64,000 nt of DNA from JADLHS01 sp044225555 (GTDB taxonomy: Bacteria > Verrucomicrobiota > Verrucomicrobiia > Limisphaerales > JADLHS01). Below the pieces are notes generated by a model, which was not told the DNA's origin, did not search any database, and was given only the letters and a program-made list of their open reading frames with translations. Location: contig JBGAIM010000002.1 in NCBI GenBank assembly GCA_044225555.1, positions 1 through 64,000 of the forward strand. Direction: 5' to 3'. How positions within the stretch are numbered: position 1 is the first letter of the stretch; each line of letters starts with the position of its first letter. A program made the position numbers and the translations under genes. Shown in pieces: positions 9,099-17,317 of this stretch.

Positions 9099-9184
9099 AA
9101 AGACTTGGGCGGGGCTGTCAAAGACAGGTTGTTCACCGCAGTTTAGACTTTTGCTCGCGGGCTGAAAACCTATCCTGCGCCCAG

Positions 9185-10021
9185 ATGAATCCAGTTTCCC
9201 TGATCACCGGCGCGTCCCGTGGCATTGGCCGCGGCATTGCGCTGGAGTTGGCCAAGCTCGGTCACGACTTGGTGGTCAACTACGCCGGGAATGTCGAAGC
9301 GGCACGAAGCACCGCGGCTGATTGCTGCAACTCGGCCGCCGAGGCCGGGAAAACGATTCGCACGGAGATTTGTCAGGCGGATATCTCCGTCGGGACAGAC
9401 CGGGCCAGGTTGATTGCGTTCACGCGGGAGAAATATGGACGGTTGGATTTGCTCGTGAACAACGCGGGGATTGCCCCCAACGTGCGGGCGGACATTCTCG
9501 AAGCCAGCGAGGAGAGCTTTGACCGGCTCATCGCCATCAACGTCAAAGGCCCCTACTTCCTGACGCAACTGGCCGCGAAGTGGATGATTGAATTGGTAGG
9601 GACGCGTTCCACCGCGTCCGAAACTTCAGCCAATCGTCAGGGACGCGGTGGAACGCGTCCCTACCATCCCAAGATTGTCACCGTCTCCTCGATTTCCGCC
9701 TACACGGCTTCGATCAATCGCGGTGACTATTGCGTCAGCAAGGCAGCGCTCTCGATGCTCACGCCGTTGTTCGCGGCGCGGCTCGCGGAATTTGGCATCA
9801 ATGTTTATGAAATCCGCCCCGGCGTCATCGCCACCGACATGACCGGGCCGGTAAAGGCGAAATACGACAAGCTCATCGCGGAGGGTTTGACGCCCATCCA
9901 ACGCTGGGGCACGCCCGGGGATGTCGGCCTTGCCGTGGCAGCCATCGCAAGCGATGCGTTTCCGTTTACCACCGGCGAAGTCATCAACGTGGACGGCGGA
10001 TTTCATTTGCGCCGACTGTGA
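9185..10021 (+). CDS. SDR-family NAD(P)-dependent oxidoreductase with in-frame repeat insertion
   Basis: A 278-residue classical short-chain dehydrogenase. The cofactor motif TGASRGIG begins at residue 8, NNAG follows, and the catalytic pair is Y182 and K186 (YCVSK) after the SSISA serine. Residues about 137-161 are encoded by a perfect 25-bp inverted repeat with its loop (9595-9665), inserted between the helix carrying the Asn and the catalytic Ser strand. Related SDRs lack this piece, so the chain is about 25 residues longer than needed. It is the first gene of the plus-strand carbohydrate operon and ends in a TGATG junction with the GH5 gene, suggesting a sugar or aldonate dehydrogenase role. 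Confidence 0.92.
   Translation: MNPVSLITGASRGIGRGIALELAKLGHDLVVNYAGNVEAARSTAADCCNSAAEAGKTIRTEICQADISVGTDRARLIAFTREKYGRLDLLVNNAGIAPNVRADILEASEESFDRLIAINVKGPYFLTQLAAKWMIELVGTRSTASETSANRQGRGGTRPYHPKIVTVSSISAYTASINRGDYCVSKAALSMLTPLFAARLAEFGINVYEIRPGVIATDMTGPVKAKYDKLIAEGLTPIQRWGTPGDVGLAVAAIASDAFPFTTGEVINVDGGFHLRRL
9595..9665. repeat. Perfect 25-bp inverted repeat inside the SDR gene
   Basis: Left arm 9595-9619 and right arm 9641-9665 are exact reverse complements, with a 21-bp loop. The arm starts GGTAGGGACGCG and ends CCACCGCGTCC. It is read through in frame as a Gly/Arg/Thr-rich stretch. No flanking target duplication is evident. It is probably a mobile palindromic repeat that landed at a tolerated loop. 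Confidence 0.92.
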
Positions 10022-11220
10022 TGCTCAAGCGCTTGCTGCAAATCGCTGTTGGCTTGGCGCTGGGGTACGGCGCAGACGTCGGCGCGGAAGATTCCAGACT
10101 AACATTCTGGAATCAGCAGCGGCGCGGTGCGAACTGCTTTAACAAGGCCATCACCACCAACTATTTTCAATCCGCGCGCTCGGCGGGAATTGAATTCATC
10201 CGTCTTGCTCCAGACAAGTGGAAGCCGCAGCATCGTGATTTTCTGATCGGTAACGCGGATCAATTCGAAGGGTTGGCGCCTGAAGACTTGAAGCAATTGA
10301 AAGTCGTGTTGGATGCCGCCCACGCCGCAGGTGTGAAGGTAGTGCTTACGATGATCAGCCTGCCGGGCGCGCGCTGGCGCCAACTCAACGGTGGCAAGGA
10401 TGACGACCGGCTCTGGCGCGACGCGAAGTTCATGGCGCAGGCCGAACAATTCTGGACGCAACTGGCGGGTGAGTTGAAGGCGCATCCTGCCATCGTCGGT
10501 TACAATCCATTGAACGAGCCGCACCCCGAACGCGGCGATGGTTTATATGATTTCTGGACGCAGGACATCGGCGAATGGCAGGCGCGACGGCGCGGTTCGT
10601 CATTTGATCCGAATGAGTTCAACCGGCGCATGGTCGCCGCGATCCGGCGAGTGGATACGAACACCCGCGTCATCCTGGATGCGGCCATTTACGCGGCGGC
10701 GCCGGCGTTTGCGATTATGGAGCCGGTGAATGACGCTGGCGTTTTGTATTCCGTTCACATGTACGAGCCGTATGAGTTCACGAATCTCAAACAAAATGCG
10801 GGGCGATTCAAGTATCCCGGTCCAGTCGAGGTGGGCGAAGCCAGACGTCCCATCGAATGGAATGCCGCCGAGCTTGAGAAGTTCCTGCAACCGGTCACGG
10901 ATTGGGCGCGACGCCATCAAATCCCGGCAAACCGTATTCTGGTTGGAGAGTTTGGGTGCAATCGCATGGTGCCCGGCGCAAAGGAGTATTTGAACGACTT
11001 GGTGGCCGTCTTTGAGAAGCAACGCTGGCATTGGGCGTTCTATGCCTATCGCGAGGACGAATGGGACGCGATGGATTACGAGTGCGGCACGGATAAGCTT
11101 CCGTGGTCCTATTGGAAGGCGGTTGAGACGGGACAGGACCCGGAGTTTCCCCGCAAGCCCAATGCATTATGGGAAGTCTTGCACTCGCGCCTGCGTCCAC
11201 GGAAAATGTCCGGCAACTGA
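10021..11220 (+). CDS. Glycoside hydrolase family 5 (cellulase-type)
   Basis: An exported 399-residue glycosidase with an N-terminal signal peptide of about 22 residues (cleavage near VGAEDS) and a TIM-barrel GH5 domain. The acid/base Glu is E166 in NPLNEPHP and the nucleophile is E310 in VGEFGC; these are the two invariant GH5 positions. GH5 enzymes retain configuration and attack beta-1,4-glucans, mannans or xylans. The neighbours point to plant cell-wall polymers but the exact substrate is open. The ATG at 10021 overlaps the SDR stop (TGATG); a GTG directly before it is also possible. Confidence 0.93.
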   Translation: MLKRLLQIAVGLALGYGADVGAEDSRLTFWNQQRRGANCFNKAITTNYFQSARSAGIEFIRLAPDKWKPQHRDFLIGNADQFEGLAPEDLKQLKVVLDAAHAAGVKVVLTMISLPGARWRQLNGGKDDDRLWRDAKFMAQAEQFWTQLAGELKAHPAIVGYNPLNEPHPERGDGLYDFWTQDIGEWQARRRGSSFDPNEFNRRMVAAIRRVDTNTRVILDAAIYAAAPAFAIMEPVNDAGVLYSVHMYEPYEFTNLKQNAGRFKYPGPVEVGEARRPIEWNAAELEKFLQPVTDWARRHQIPANRILVGEFGCNRMVPGAKEYLNDLVAVFEKQRWHWAFYAYREDEWDAMDYECGTDKLPWSYWKAVETGQDPEFPRKPNALWEVLHSRLRPRKMSGN

Positions 11221-11227
11221 TTTACCC

Positions 11228-12721
11228 ATGGCCATCAAGATCGATTCAAAATTAACGCCCCAGAAACTCGTGCCACCGATCGAACGCATGTTCGAACTGT
11301 CGGCGCAAAAAATTCTGAACATCGAGAAAACATGGAAGCCGGAGCAGGGGACCCCGGTGTTCACGGTGAAGGGCAAATACACCTCGCGCGGCTGGACCGA
11401 GTGGACGCAGGGATTTCAATACGGCTCGGCGCTGCTGCAATTCGACGCGATGGGCGACGAGCAGTTTCTGGAGATCGGCAAGCGCGGCACGGTCAAATAC
11501 ATGGCGTCGCATGTGTCCCATGTCGGCGTGCATGACCACGGGTTCAACAACGTTTCCACCTACGGCAATCTGCTGCGGTTGATGCGCGAGGGGAAAATTC
11601 CGCAGAACGAGGGGGAAAAGAATTTTTACGAGATCGCGCTCAAAGTCAGCGGCGCGGTACAGGCCTCACGCTGGACAAAGCTCGCGGACGGCACGGGGTT
11701 CATCCACAGCTTCAACGGTCCACACTCGCTGTTTGTGGACACGATCCGCTCGTGTCGTGCATTGGCGGTGGCGCATCAACTCGGCCATGTACTGATGGGC
11801 GAGCAGGACGCGAAGATTTCATTGCTGCAACGTGTCGTCGAGCACGCCTTGAACACGGCGCGTTACAACATTTACTACGGCGAAGGCCGCGATGCTTATG
11901 ACATCCGCGGTCGTACAGCGCATGAGGCGGTGTTCAACACCACAAGCGGCGTGTTCCGTTGTCCGAACTCGCAGCAGGGTTATTCGCCGTTCAGCACGTG
12001 GACGCGGGGATTGGCGTGGGCTGTCTGTGGATTTGCCGAGCAATTGGAATTTGTTCGACTGCTGTCGCCGGAAGAATTTCAACTGGCAGCGAGCCCAAAG
12101 CGGGCACAACGCTACCAATTTTTCTTTGCCAAGCGAAAACTGCCACGCAAGTGGAGATACCTTCAGGACAAATCGCGTTCCTTAGCAGAAAAGCCAGCAC
12201 AGGAAGCTCTGATTCTTCTTGTTAAAGCAGTCACCGCGACGGCTGATTTCTATCTCGCAAACTCTTGCGCGGATGGCATTCCGATGTGGGATACCGACGC
12301 GCCGAACCTCCATCGCCTGCCTGCGAACTGCCTGAACAAAGTGTCCGATCCGTACAACAAGTTTGAGCCTGTGGACAGTTCGGCGGCGGCGATCGCGGCG
12401 CAGGGTTTGATTCGCTTGGGGAATTATCTCAACGCGACCGGCGACAAAAAGGCGGGAGCGAATTATCGCCAAGCTGGTTTGTCTGTGGCACGCACGCTGT
12501 TCAGCGAGCCGTATCTCTCCACCGATCCGAAGCATCAAGGCTTGTTGCTGCACTCGGTTTATCATCGTCCGAACGGCTGGGATTACGTCGCGCCCGGCCA
12601 GAGCGTGCCGAACGGCGAGAGCTCCCTGTGGGGCGATTATCATTTGCGCGAACTGGCGCTGCTCATTTTGCGGGAAGCCCGAGGTGAGCACTACTTGACC
12701 TTTTTCGATTCGACGAAATGA
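11228..12721 (+). CDS. GH88-type unsaturated uronyl hydrolase
   Basis: A 497-residue protein of the GH88 (alpha/alpha)6 barrel, which hydrolyses 4,5-unsaturated uronic acids produced by polysaccharide lyases via enol-ether hydration. The catalytic Asp is D103 in VHDHGFNN, and the SPFSTWTRGLAWA block is typical. No signal peptide is present with the ATG at 11228, implying cytoplasmic action on imported oligosaccharides. A linker of roughly 60 residues after GFAEQLEF is basic and looks longer than needed; I could not tell whether it is an insertion. Seven bp separate it from the GH5 gene and it overlaps the next gene by 4 bp. Confidence 0.88.
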   Translation: MAIKIDSKLTPQKLVPPIERMFELSAQKILNIEKTWKPEQGTPVFTVKGKYTSRGWTEWTQGFQYGSALLQFDAMGDEQFLEIGKRGTVKYMASHVSHVGVHDHGFNNVSTYGNLLRLMREGKIPQNEGEKNFYEIALKVSGAVQASRWTKLADGTGFIHSFNGPHSLFVDTIRSCRALAVAHQLGHVLMGEQDAKISLLQRVVEHALNTARYNIYYGEGRDAYDIRGRTAHEAVFNTTSGVFRCPNSQQGYSPFSTWTRGLAWAVCGFAEQLEFVRLLSPEEFQLAASPKRAQRYQFFFAKRKLPRKWRYLQDKSRSLAEKPAQEALILLVKAVTATADFYLANSCADGIPMWDTDAPNLHRLPANCLNKVSDPYNKFEPVDSSAAAIAAQGLIRLGNYLNATGDKKAGANYRQAGLSVARTLFSEPYLSTDPKHQGLLLHSVYHRPNGWDYVAPGQSVPNGESSLWGDYHLRELALLILREARGEHYLTFFDSTK

Positions 12722-13503
12722 AGCGGATAGTTCTCGTCTGGTTGGTGATCAGTGCATGTGCGTTAACAACGCTCGCACAATCGAATCGCATCACCGTTCA
12801 CATGATCGGTGATTCGACGATGGCGAACAAACCGGTCATCCCGGCGAATCCCGAGCGCGGTTGGGGACAACTGTTGCACATGTATTTCAAGAACACTGTG
12901 CAGGTGGAGAACTACGCGCAGAACGGACGCAGTTCGAAGAGTTTCATCGCCGAGGGGCGATGGGGTAAAGTGCTGGCCGCACTCAAGCCGGGCGATTTTG
13001 TCATCGTTCAATTCGGGCATAACGATGAGAAGACGAATGATGTGAACCGCGGCACAGCGCCATTCGGCGAATACACGACCAACCTCGTGCGCTTCGTCCG
13101 CGAGGCGCGCGAGCATCAGGCGACGCCGATTCTGGCAACACCGACCGCGCGGCGGAAGTTCGATGGAGCCGGTACGTTGACAAATTCACATGGCGTTTAT
13201 CCCGAGGCGGTGCGCCAGGTGGCCCAGGCGGAAAAAGTTCCGTTGCTCGAACTGACCACGGCGACCGAGAAACTGTTGCAGCAACTTGGTCCGGAAAGTT
13301 CCAAGCGGTTGTTTGACTGGATTCCGGCCGGTGAATTTGCCCCCGACTCGAAAAGGTTGGAGGACGACACGCATTTCAACGCCTACGGCGCGAGCCGGGT
13401 CTGCGATCTTGCGGTTGCCGAGATTGCAGCCAAAGTTCCCGAACTCGCGGCGCATTTGAACCGGCGCACTCCGGAGAAAAGCTCGCCCGCAGGGGAGAAA
13501 TGA
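12718..13503 (+). CDS. CE12-type rhamnogalacturonan acetylesterase (SGNH hydrolase)
   Basis: A 261-residue exported esterase. The signal peptide is about residues 1-21. The SGNH blocks are visible: block I GDST with nucleophile S33, block III around FGHNDEK, and block V D216-x-x-H219 in DDTHFNAYG. Rhamnogalacturonan acetylesterases remove acetyl groups from pectin backbones so that lyases and hydrolases can act. Its ATGA overlap with the GH88 gene supports a shared pectin/rhamnogalacturonan role. It could instead be another GDSL esterase of the same clan. Confidence 0.88.
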   Translation: MKRIVLVWLVISACALTTLAQSNRITVHMIGDSTMANKPVIPANPERGWGQLLHMYFKNTVQVENYAQNGRSSKSFIAEGRWGKVLAALKPGDFVIVQFGHNDEKTNDVNRGTAPFGEYTTNLVRFVREAREHQATPILATPTARRKFDGAGTLTNSHGVYPEAVRQVAQAEKVPLLELTTATEKLLQQLGPESSKRLFDWIPAGEFAPDSKRLEDDTHFNAYGASRVCDLAVAEIAAKVPELAAHLNRRTPEKSSPAGEK

Positions 13504-13527
13504 GTTAGTCATGCCGTCAGCAATTCC

Positions 13528-14601
13528 ATGAGCCCGACCACACTATCGCCCAATACTGCGGACATCGATCGTCGGCGCTTCCTTGGCGCGGCTGCGACTC
13601 TGGTTGCCGGCACGCTGGCGCGACCGCTTCTCGCTGCCGACCGCGATTGGAGCGGGCAGAAGCCAACTCGCTATCCCGACCCGGACATCGTTTCGCTCGA
13701 TCCGCGCTTCGACAAATACAAGCTGGGCAACACACCCATTCAGCGATTGCACACGGGAATGTTGTGGGCGGAAGGCCCGGCGTGGAATGGGGTGGGACGT
13801 TACCTGCTCTGGAGCGACATCCCGAACAATGTGCAATTGCGCCGCCTCGACGACGACGGTCATGTAAGCACGTTTCGCAATCCAACTGGCAACAGCAACG
13901 GGAATACGTTCGACTTCGAGGGGCGGCAAATCTCCTGTGAGCACGGCAACCGCCGTGTGGTGCGTTACGAGCACAACGGCGGCATCACGGTGCTGGCTGA
14001 CAAATGGAATGGGAAGCCGCTCAACGCGCCGAACGACGTGGTAGTTCATCCCGATGGCGGGATTTGGTTCACCGATCCGGGCTATGGCAGCATGATGAAT
14101 TACGAGGGCAACAAGGGCGCGCTGGAAATCAAGGAGGCGGTGTATCGTATTGATCCCAAGTCAGGAAAGATGGATTTGGTGACGGACGAACTCAGCAAGC
14201 CAAATGGCCTGTGTTTTTCGCCGGACTACAAAAAGCTATACATCGCAGACACTGGAGCGGCTGCACCGAAGCCAATTCAAGTGTTCGACGTGCTTGGTGG
14301 AGGAAAGCTCAGCAAGGGAAAGCAATTCTGCACAATGGACTACAACGGCAAGTCCGGCGGGGCGGATGGCATTCGCGCTGACGTGGATGGCAACATCTGG
14401 GCGAGCGCCGGCTGGGCGGGTGAAGGCTACGATGGAGTTCACGTCTTCGCGCCGGACGGCAAACGCATTGGTGTGATTCTATTGCCGGAAATTTGCTCGA
14501 ACATTTGCTTCGGCGGAGCGAAACGGAACAGATTGTTTATGACGGCGAGCCAGTCTCTCTATGCTGTCTATGTCGAGACACAAGGAGCACATATTACTTG
14601 A
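13528..14601 (+). CDS. SMP-30/gluconolactonase family protein with Tat signal
   Basis: A 357-residue six-bladed propeller of the SMP-30/gluconolaconase/LRE-like group, which hydrolyse sugar lactones with a single divalent metal. An N-terminal RRRFLGAAA twin-arginine signal (residues about 15-35) predicts folded export. Family segments such as EGPAWNG, NGNTFDFEGR, NAPNDVVVHPDGG and the SKPNGLCFSPD blade are present. In this operon it would follow an oxidising dehydrogenase (the SDR) by opening the lactone. It lies 24 bp after the esterase and 3 bp before the OYE gene. Confidence 0.9.
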   Translation: MSPTTLSPNTADIDRRRFLGAAATLVAGTLARPLLAADRDWSGQKPTRYPDPDIVSLDPRFDKYKLGNTPIQRLHTGMLWAEGPAWNGVGRYLLWSDIPNNVQLRRLDDDGHVSTFRNPTGNSNGNTFDFEGRQISCEHGNRRVVRYEHNGGITVLADKWNGKPLNAPNDVVVHPDGGIWFTDPGYGSMMNYEGNKGALEIKEAVYRIDPKSGKMDLVTDELSKPNGLCFSPDYKKLYIADTGAAAPKPIQVFDVLGGGKLSKGKQFCTMDYNGKSGGADGIRADVDGNIWASAGWAGEGYDGVHVFAPDGKRIGVILLPEICSNICFGGAKRNRLFMTASQSLYAVYVETQGAHIT

Positions 14602-14604
14602 GCC

Positions 14605-16152
14605 ATGGCTGAACCTTTCAAGCTAGTCCGCATCCCGACTCTTAAAACTGTTGGTGACTTTCGCGCACACGTTGCGGCGCTCGGCCTGGACCTGCCGTGT
14701 GAAGATCAAATCGCTGCTGGCGGTGCGTCACCACTGGCGCAGGCGATTGAGGGCGTGGTTATCAACGGCAAGCGCATTGGCAATCGTTGGGCGATTCATC
14801 CGATGGAAGGTTGGGACGGCACCACGACCGGTGGTGTCAGCGAAGAAATGTTGCGGCGCTGGCAACGGTTTGGCGAGAGCGGGGCGAAGTTGATTTACGG
14901 CGGCGAAGCGATGGCGGTGCGCCCGGATGGTCGCGCGAATCCAAATCAGATCATCATTACGGAGGAAAACAAGGCGGGCATCGCATCATTGCGCAAGGTG
15001 TTGGTCAAGGCGCACGCGGAGCGTTACGGAAAGACGGATGATCTCGTCATTGGCTTTCAACTCACGCACTCGGGGCGGTTCTGCAAGCCGAATGACAAGA
15101 AGCGCATGGAGCCGCGCGTGGCGTTCCGGCATCCGATTTTGGACCGCAAGTTCAACGTCACAAGCGATGCGCAAATGTTCACCGACGCGGAGATTGAGGA
15201 GTTGATCCAATGCTACATTCGCGCGGCGAAGATCGCGTGGGACGTCGGCGCGGATTTCGTGGACATCAAGCATTGTCATGGCTACTTGCTGCATGAGTTT
15301 CTTGGCGCACACACGCGGCCCGGCAAGTTCGGTGGCAGTTTTGAGAATCGCACCCGCATTCTGCGCGACATCGTGGCGGGCATCCGGGCGAGCGGGAACA
15401 AGATCGAGATCGGCGTGCGGTTGAGCGCGTTTGATTTCGTGCCGTTCAAGCCAGACCCTGCGTTGTCACAGCCCGGCAAGCTTGGGCCGGGCATTCCGGA
15501 GGATTTTTCCCATTGTCTGCCGTATCACTACGGCTTCGGCGTGAATGTAAACAACCCGGTGGAATACGATCTGACGGAGACATTCAAGTTCGCCGAACTC
15601 TGCGCGCAACTCGGCGTGAAGATTCTGAACCTCAGCGCGGGCTCGCCTTACTACAATCCACACATCCAGCGTCCGGCGGCATATCCGCCGAGCGACGGGT
15701 ATCAACCGGCGCATGATCCGCTGATTGACGTGGCGCGGCAGATCAATGTGGTGAGACAGGTGAAAGCTCATTTATGTCGAAGGTCGAAAGTCGAAGGTCG
15801 AGAGCCTGATTCGCCTTCGACCCTCGACCCTCGACCTTCGACTCCAGTCCTGATCGGCACTGCCTACAGCTACTTGCAGGAATATCTGCCGCACGTGGCG
15901 CAATCCGTCGTGCGCAATGGCTGGACGGACATGGTGGGCTTGGGTCGCATGGTGCTGAGTTATCCAAACATCCTGGCCGAAGCGGTGGAGAAGGGGAGCA
16001 TCACACCAAAACAGATCTGTCGCACGTTCAGCGATTGCACCACCGCGCCGCGCAACGGGATGATTTCCGGCTGCTATCCGCTGGACAAATATTACTCGGC
16101 CAAGCCGGAATTTCAGCAGTTGAAGGAAGTGAAGAGGAAGGTTGGGGCGTGA
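14605..16152 (+). CDS. OYE-type NADH:flavin oxidoreductase with in-frame repeat
   Basis: A 515-residue Old Yellow Enzyme-like FMN TIM barrel. Recognisable blocks are the N-terminal RIGNRWAIHPMEGWD, the GFQLTHSGR strand, the HGYLLHEFLGAHTR active-site segment followed by GSFENRTR, and the C-terminal VGLGRMVLSYP phosphate-binding loop. It lacks the C-terminal ferredoxin/FAD part of 2,4-dienoyl-CoA reductases. Residues about 391-413 come from a heptamer-arm inverted repeat (15776-15842) inserted before the LIGTAYSYLQ strand. It is the last gene of the carbohydrate operon and stops 3 bp before a convergent gene. The substrate is unknown. Confidence 0.88.
   Translation: MAEPFKLVRIPTLKTVGDFRAHVAALGLDLPCEDQIAAGGASPLAQAIEGVVINGKRIGNRWAIHPMEGWDGTTTGGVSEEMLRRWQRFGESGAKLIYGGEAMAVRPDGRANPNQIIITEENKAGIASLRKVLVKAHAERYGKTDDLVIGFQLTHSGRFCKPNDKKRMEPRVAFRHPILDRKFNVTSDAQMFTDAEIEELIQCYIRAAKIAWDVGADFVDIKHCHGYLLHEFLGAHTRPGKFGGSFENRTRILRDIVAGIRASGNKIEIGVRLSAFDFVPFKPDPALSQPGKLGPGIPEDFSHCLPYHYGFGVNVNNPVEYDLTETFKFAELCAQLGVKILNLSAGSPYYNPHIQRPAAYPPSDGYQPAHDPLIDVARQINVVRQVKAHLCRRSKVEGREPDSPSTLDPRPSTPVLIGTAYSYLQEYLPHVAQSVVRNGWTDMVGLGRMVLSYPNILAEAVEKGSITPKQICRTFSDCTTAPRNGMISGCYPLDKYYSAKPEFQQLKEVKRKVGA
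15776..15842. repeat. Heptamer-arm inverted repeat inside the OYE gene
   Basis: Left arm 15776-15802 is built of TCGAAGG/TCGAAAG-like 7-bp units; right arm 15815-15842 is built of complementary CTTCGAC/CCTCGAC units. The spacer is 12 bp. The element is translated in frame as an Arg/Ser/Pro-rich stretch. The 7-bp period and hairpin design match the repeats at 51754-51845 and 62975-63066 although the sequence differs. Confidence 0.9.
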
Positions 16153-16155
16153 GGA

Positions 16156-16545
16156 CTAGTCCCCGCCGATCCAACCGTAACCCGGTGAGTAGGCGATGTG
16201 GTGATTCGCAAAGGGCGGCCAGCGCGCGATGAAAATTTGCCGGCCCGGGTCATTTCCATATTGCCGCACGACCAGAAATTCCTGCACTCGGGCAAATGTT
16301 TCGGCAAATCCAACCATCAGCAAAACTGCCAGACCAAGTCGGAGTATTGCTTTGCGCCAAGGAAGACCCAGTATGGCAATTACGGTGACGGGGAGCACTG
16401 AAACAACAGCCAGCAAAATCAAGTTGAGCATTTGGCGCAAGGAAAAGCCAAACTCCTGAGTGCGCCATAACGTCAACCAATACATTCCCCAGAAAAGACT
16501 TACGATCAAGAACGCCATTTGAACGTTTGGTTTTGCACACTTCAT
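16156..16545 (-). CDS. Hypothetical membrane protein
   Basis: A 129-residue protein with three hydrophobic segments (around AFLIVSLFWGMYWLTLW, LILLAVVSVLPVTVIAILG and AILRLGLAVLLMVGF), then a short hydrophilic C-terminus ending GYGWIGGD. The ATG at 16545 is preferred because it lies 13 bp after the MOSC stop; a longer reading to 16617 would overlap that gene. No family is recognised. It is probably co-transcribed with the MOSC gene. Its stop is only 3 bp from the convergent OYE stop. Confidence 0.55.
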   Translation of the reverse strand: MKCAKPNVQMAFLIVSLFWGMYWLTLWRTQEFGFSLRQMLNLILLAVVSVLPVTVIAILGLPWRKAILRLGLAVLLMVGFAETFARVQEFLVVRQYGNDPGRQIFIARWPPFANHHIAYSPGYGWIGGD

Positions 16546-16558
16546 TTGCGGGTCTGCG

Positions 16559-17116
16559 TTAGAGTTTTTGCACTGAATCTCCCGACCGAACCACACCAGC
16601 TTCAAAAACCTTGGCATTCACGCCGCGCAGGTGAAGTTGTTTGCCTTCGTCGGAGTTGACGAATTTCATCGCGTCCGGACCGAAGCGGGCGGAGAACTTT
16701 TTGCAACCGAGGTGCGGCGGGGCGGTGATTTCGATGACGGCCGAACCAATGGCGAGGCGCGTGCCCGGAGGAACATTGGCGTCGCTCAAATCGAAATCCA
16801 CAAACAATTGATCACCGGCCAGCGCCCAGCGGTCTGGGCTCACGGCGAGCAACTCGATGACGCGAGCGTTCATGATGTTCAATTGCATTTCGGGATTGGC
16901 CGAGCCGTCAGGCGTGCTGCGACTGCCGCGGGCTTTCCAGTTGTCGCCGATCAGGCCGTGCGCGGGGTCGAGTTGGGCTTCGGCCAGCACTTCGCGTTCG
17001 TCCGTGTTTGGACGGCGGGAAATGAGTTTCAGCACGCCGACGTCCTTGGGCGACTGGCGGATGGTTTCCAGTCCGGCTTCCATTTCGGCGAACGTCAGGT
17101 GCTTTACTTCAGTCAT
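16559..17116 (-). CDS. MOSC domain-containing protein
   Basis: A 185-residue protein of the MOSC superfamily (molybdenum cofactor sulfurase C-terminal domain), used to bind or transfer sulfur or to reduce N-hydroxylated compounds with Moco. The conserved cysteine lies in the HLGCKKFSARFG segment near residue 140. The N-terminal part carries LIGDNWKARGSR and PEMQLNIMNARVIELLA, as in stand-alone MOSC proteins. No other molybdenum gene is nearby, so the partner is unknown. It is divergent from the DUF2339 gene across 200 bp that hold a palindrome. Confidence 0.85.
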   Translation of the reverse strand: MTEVKHLTFAEMEAGLETIRQSPKDVGVLKLISRRPNTDEREVLAEAQLDPAHGLIGDNWKARGSRSTPDGSANPEMQLNIMNARVIELLAVSPDRWALAGDQLFVDFDLSDANVPPGTRLAIGSAVIEITAPPHLGCKKFSARFGPDAMKFVNSDEGKQLHLRGVNAKVFEAGVVRSGDSVQKL

Positions 17117-17188
17117 GGCGATTGACTTTGGTTGAGGTTAGTGATGCTGTCCAGTGGGAATCCAGCCCGGGGCAACATCGGTTCCGGC

Positions 17189-17231
17189 GATGCCCGGGGA
17201 ATGTTTATCAATTTACATTTCCCGGGGCATC
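17189..17231. promoter_or_regulatory. Imperfect palindrome between divergent genes
   Basis: GATGCCCGGGGAATGT at 17189-17204 and ACATTTCCCGGGGCATC at 17215-17231 form a near-perfect inverted repeat around an AT-rich loop. A related AGCCCGGGGCA stretch lies just upstream (17164-17174). It could be an operator or a transcript hairpin in the divergent region; there is no T-tract that would mark a terminator. Confidence 0.4.
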
Positions 17232-17317
17232 GTGCGTATAGTCGCCCTGTCGGATGGAAGTTGTGGGCAGGGATGCGCATGAAGGTTAGCGTTTCGTGAG
17301 TCAACCGGTTGAAGACC

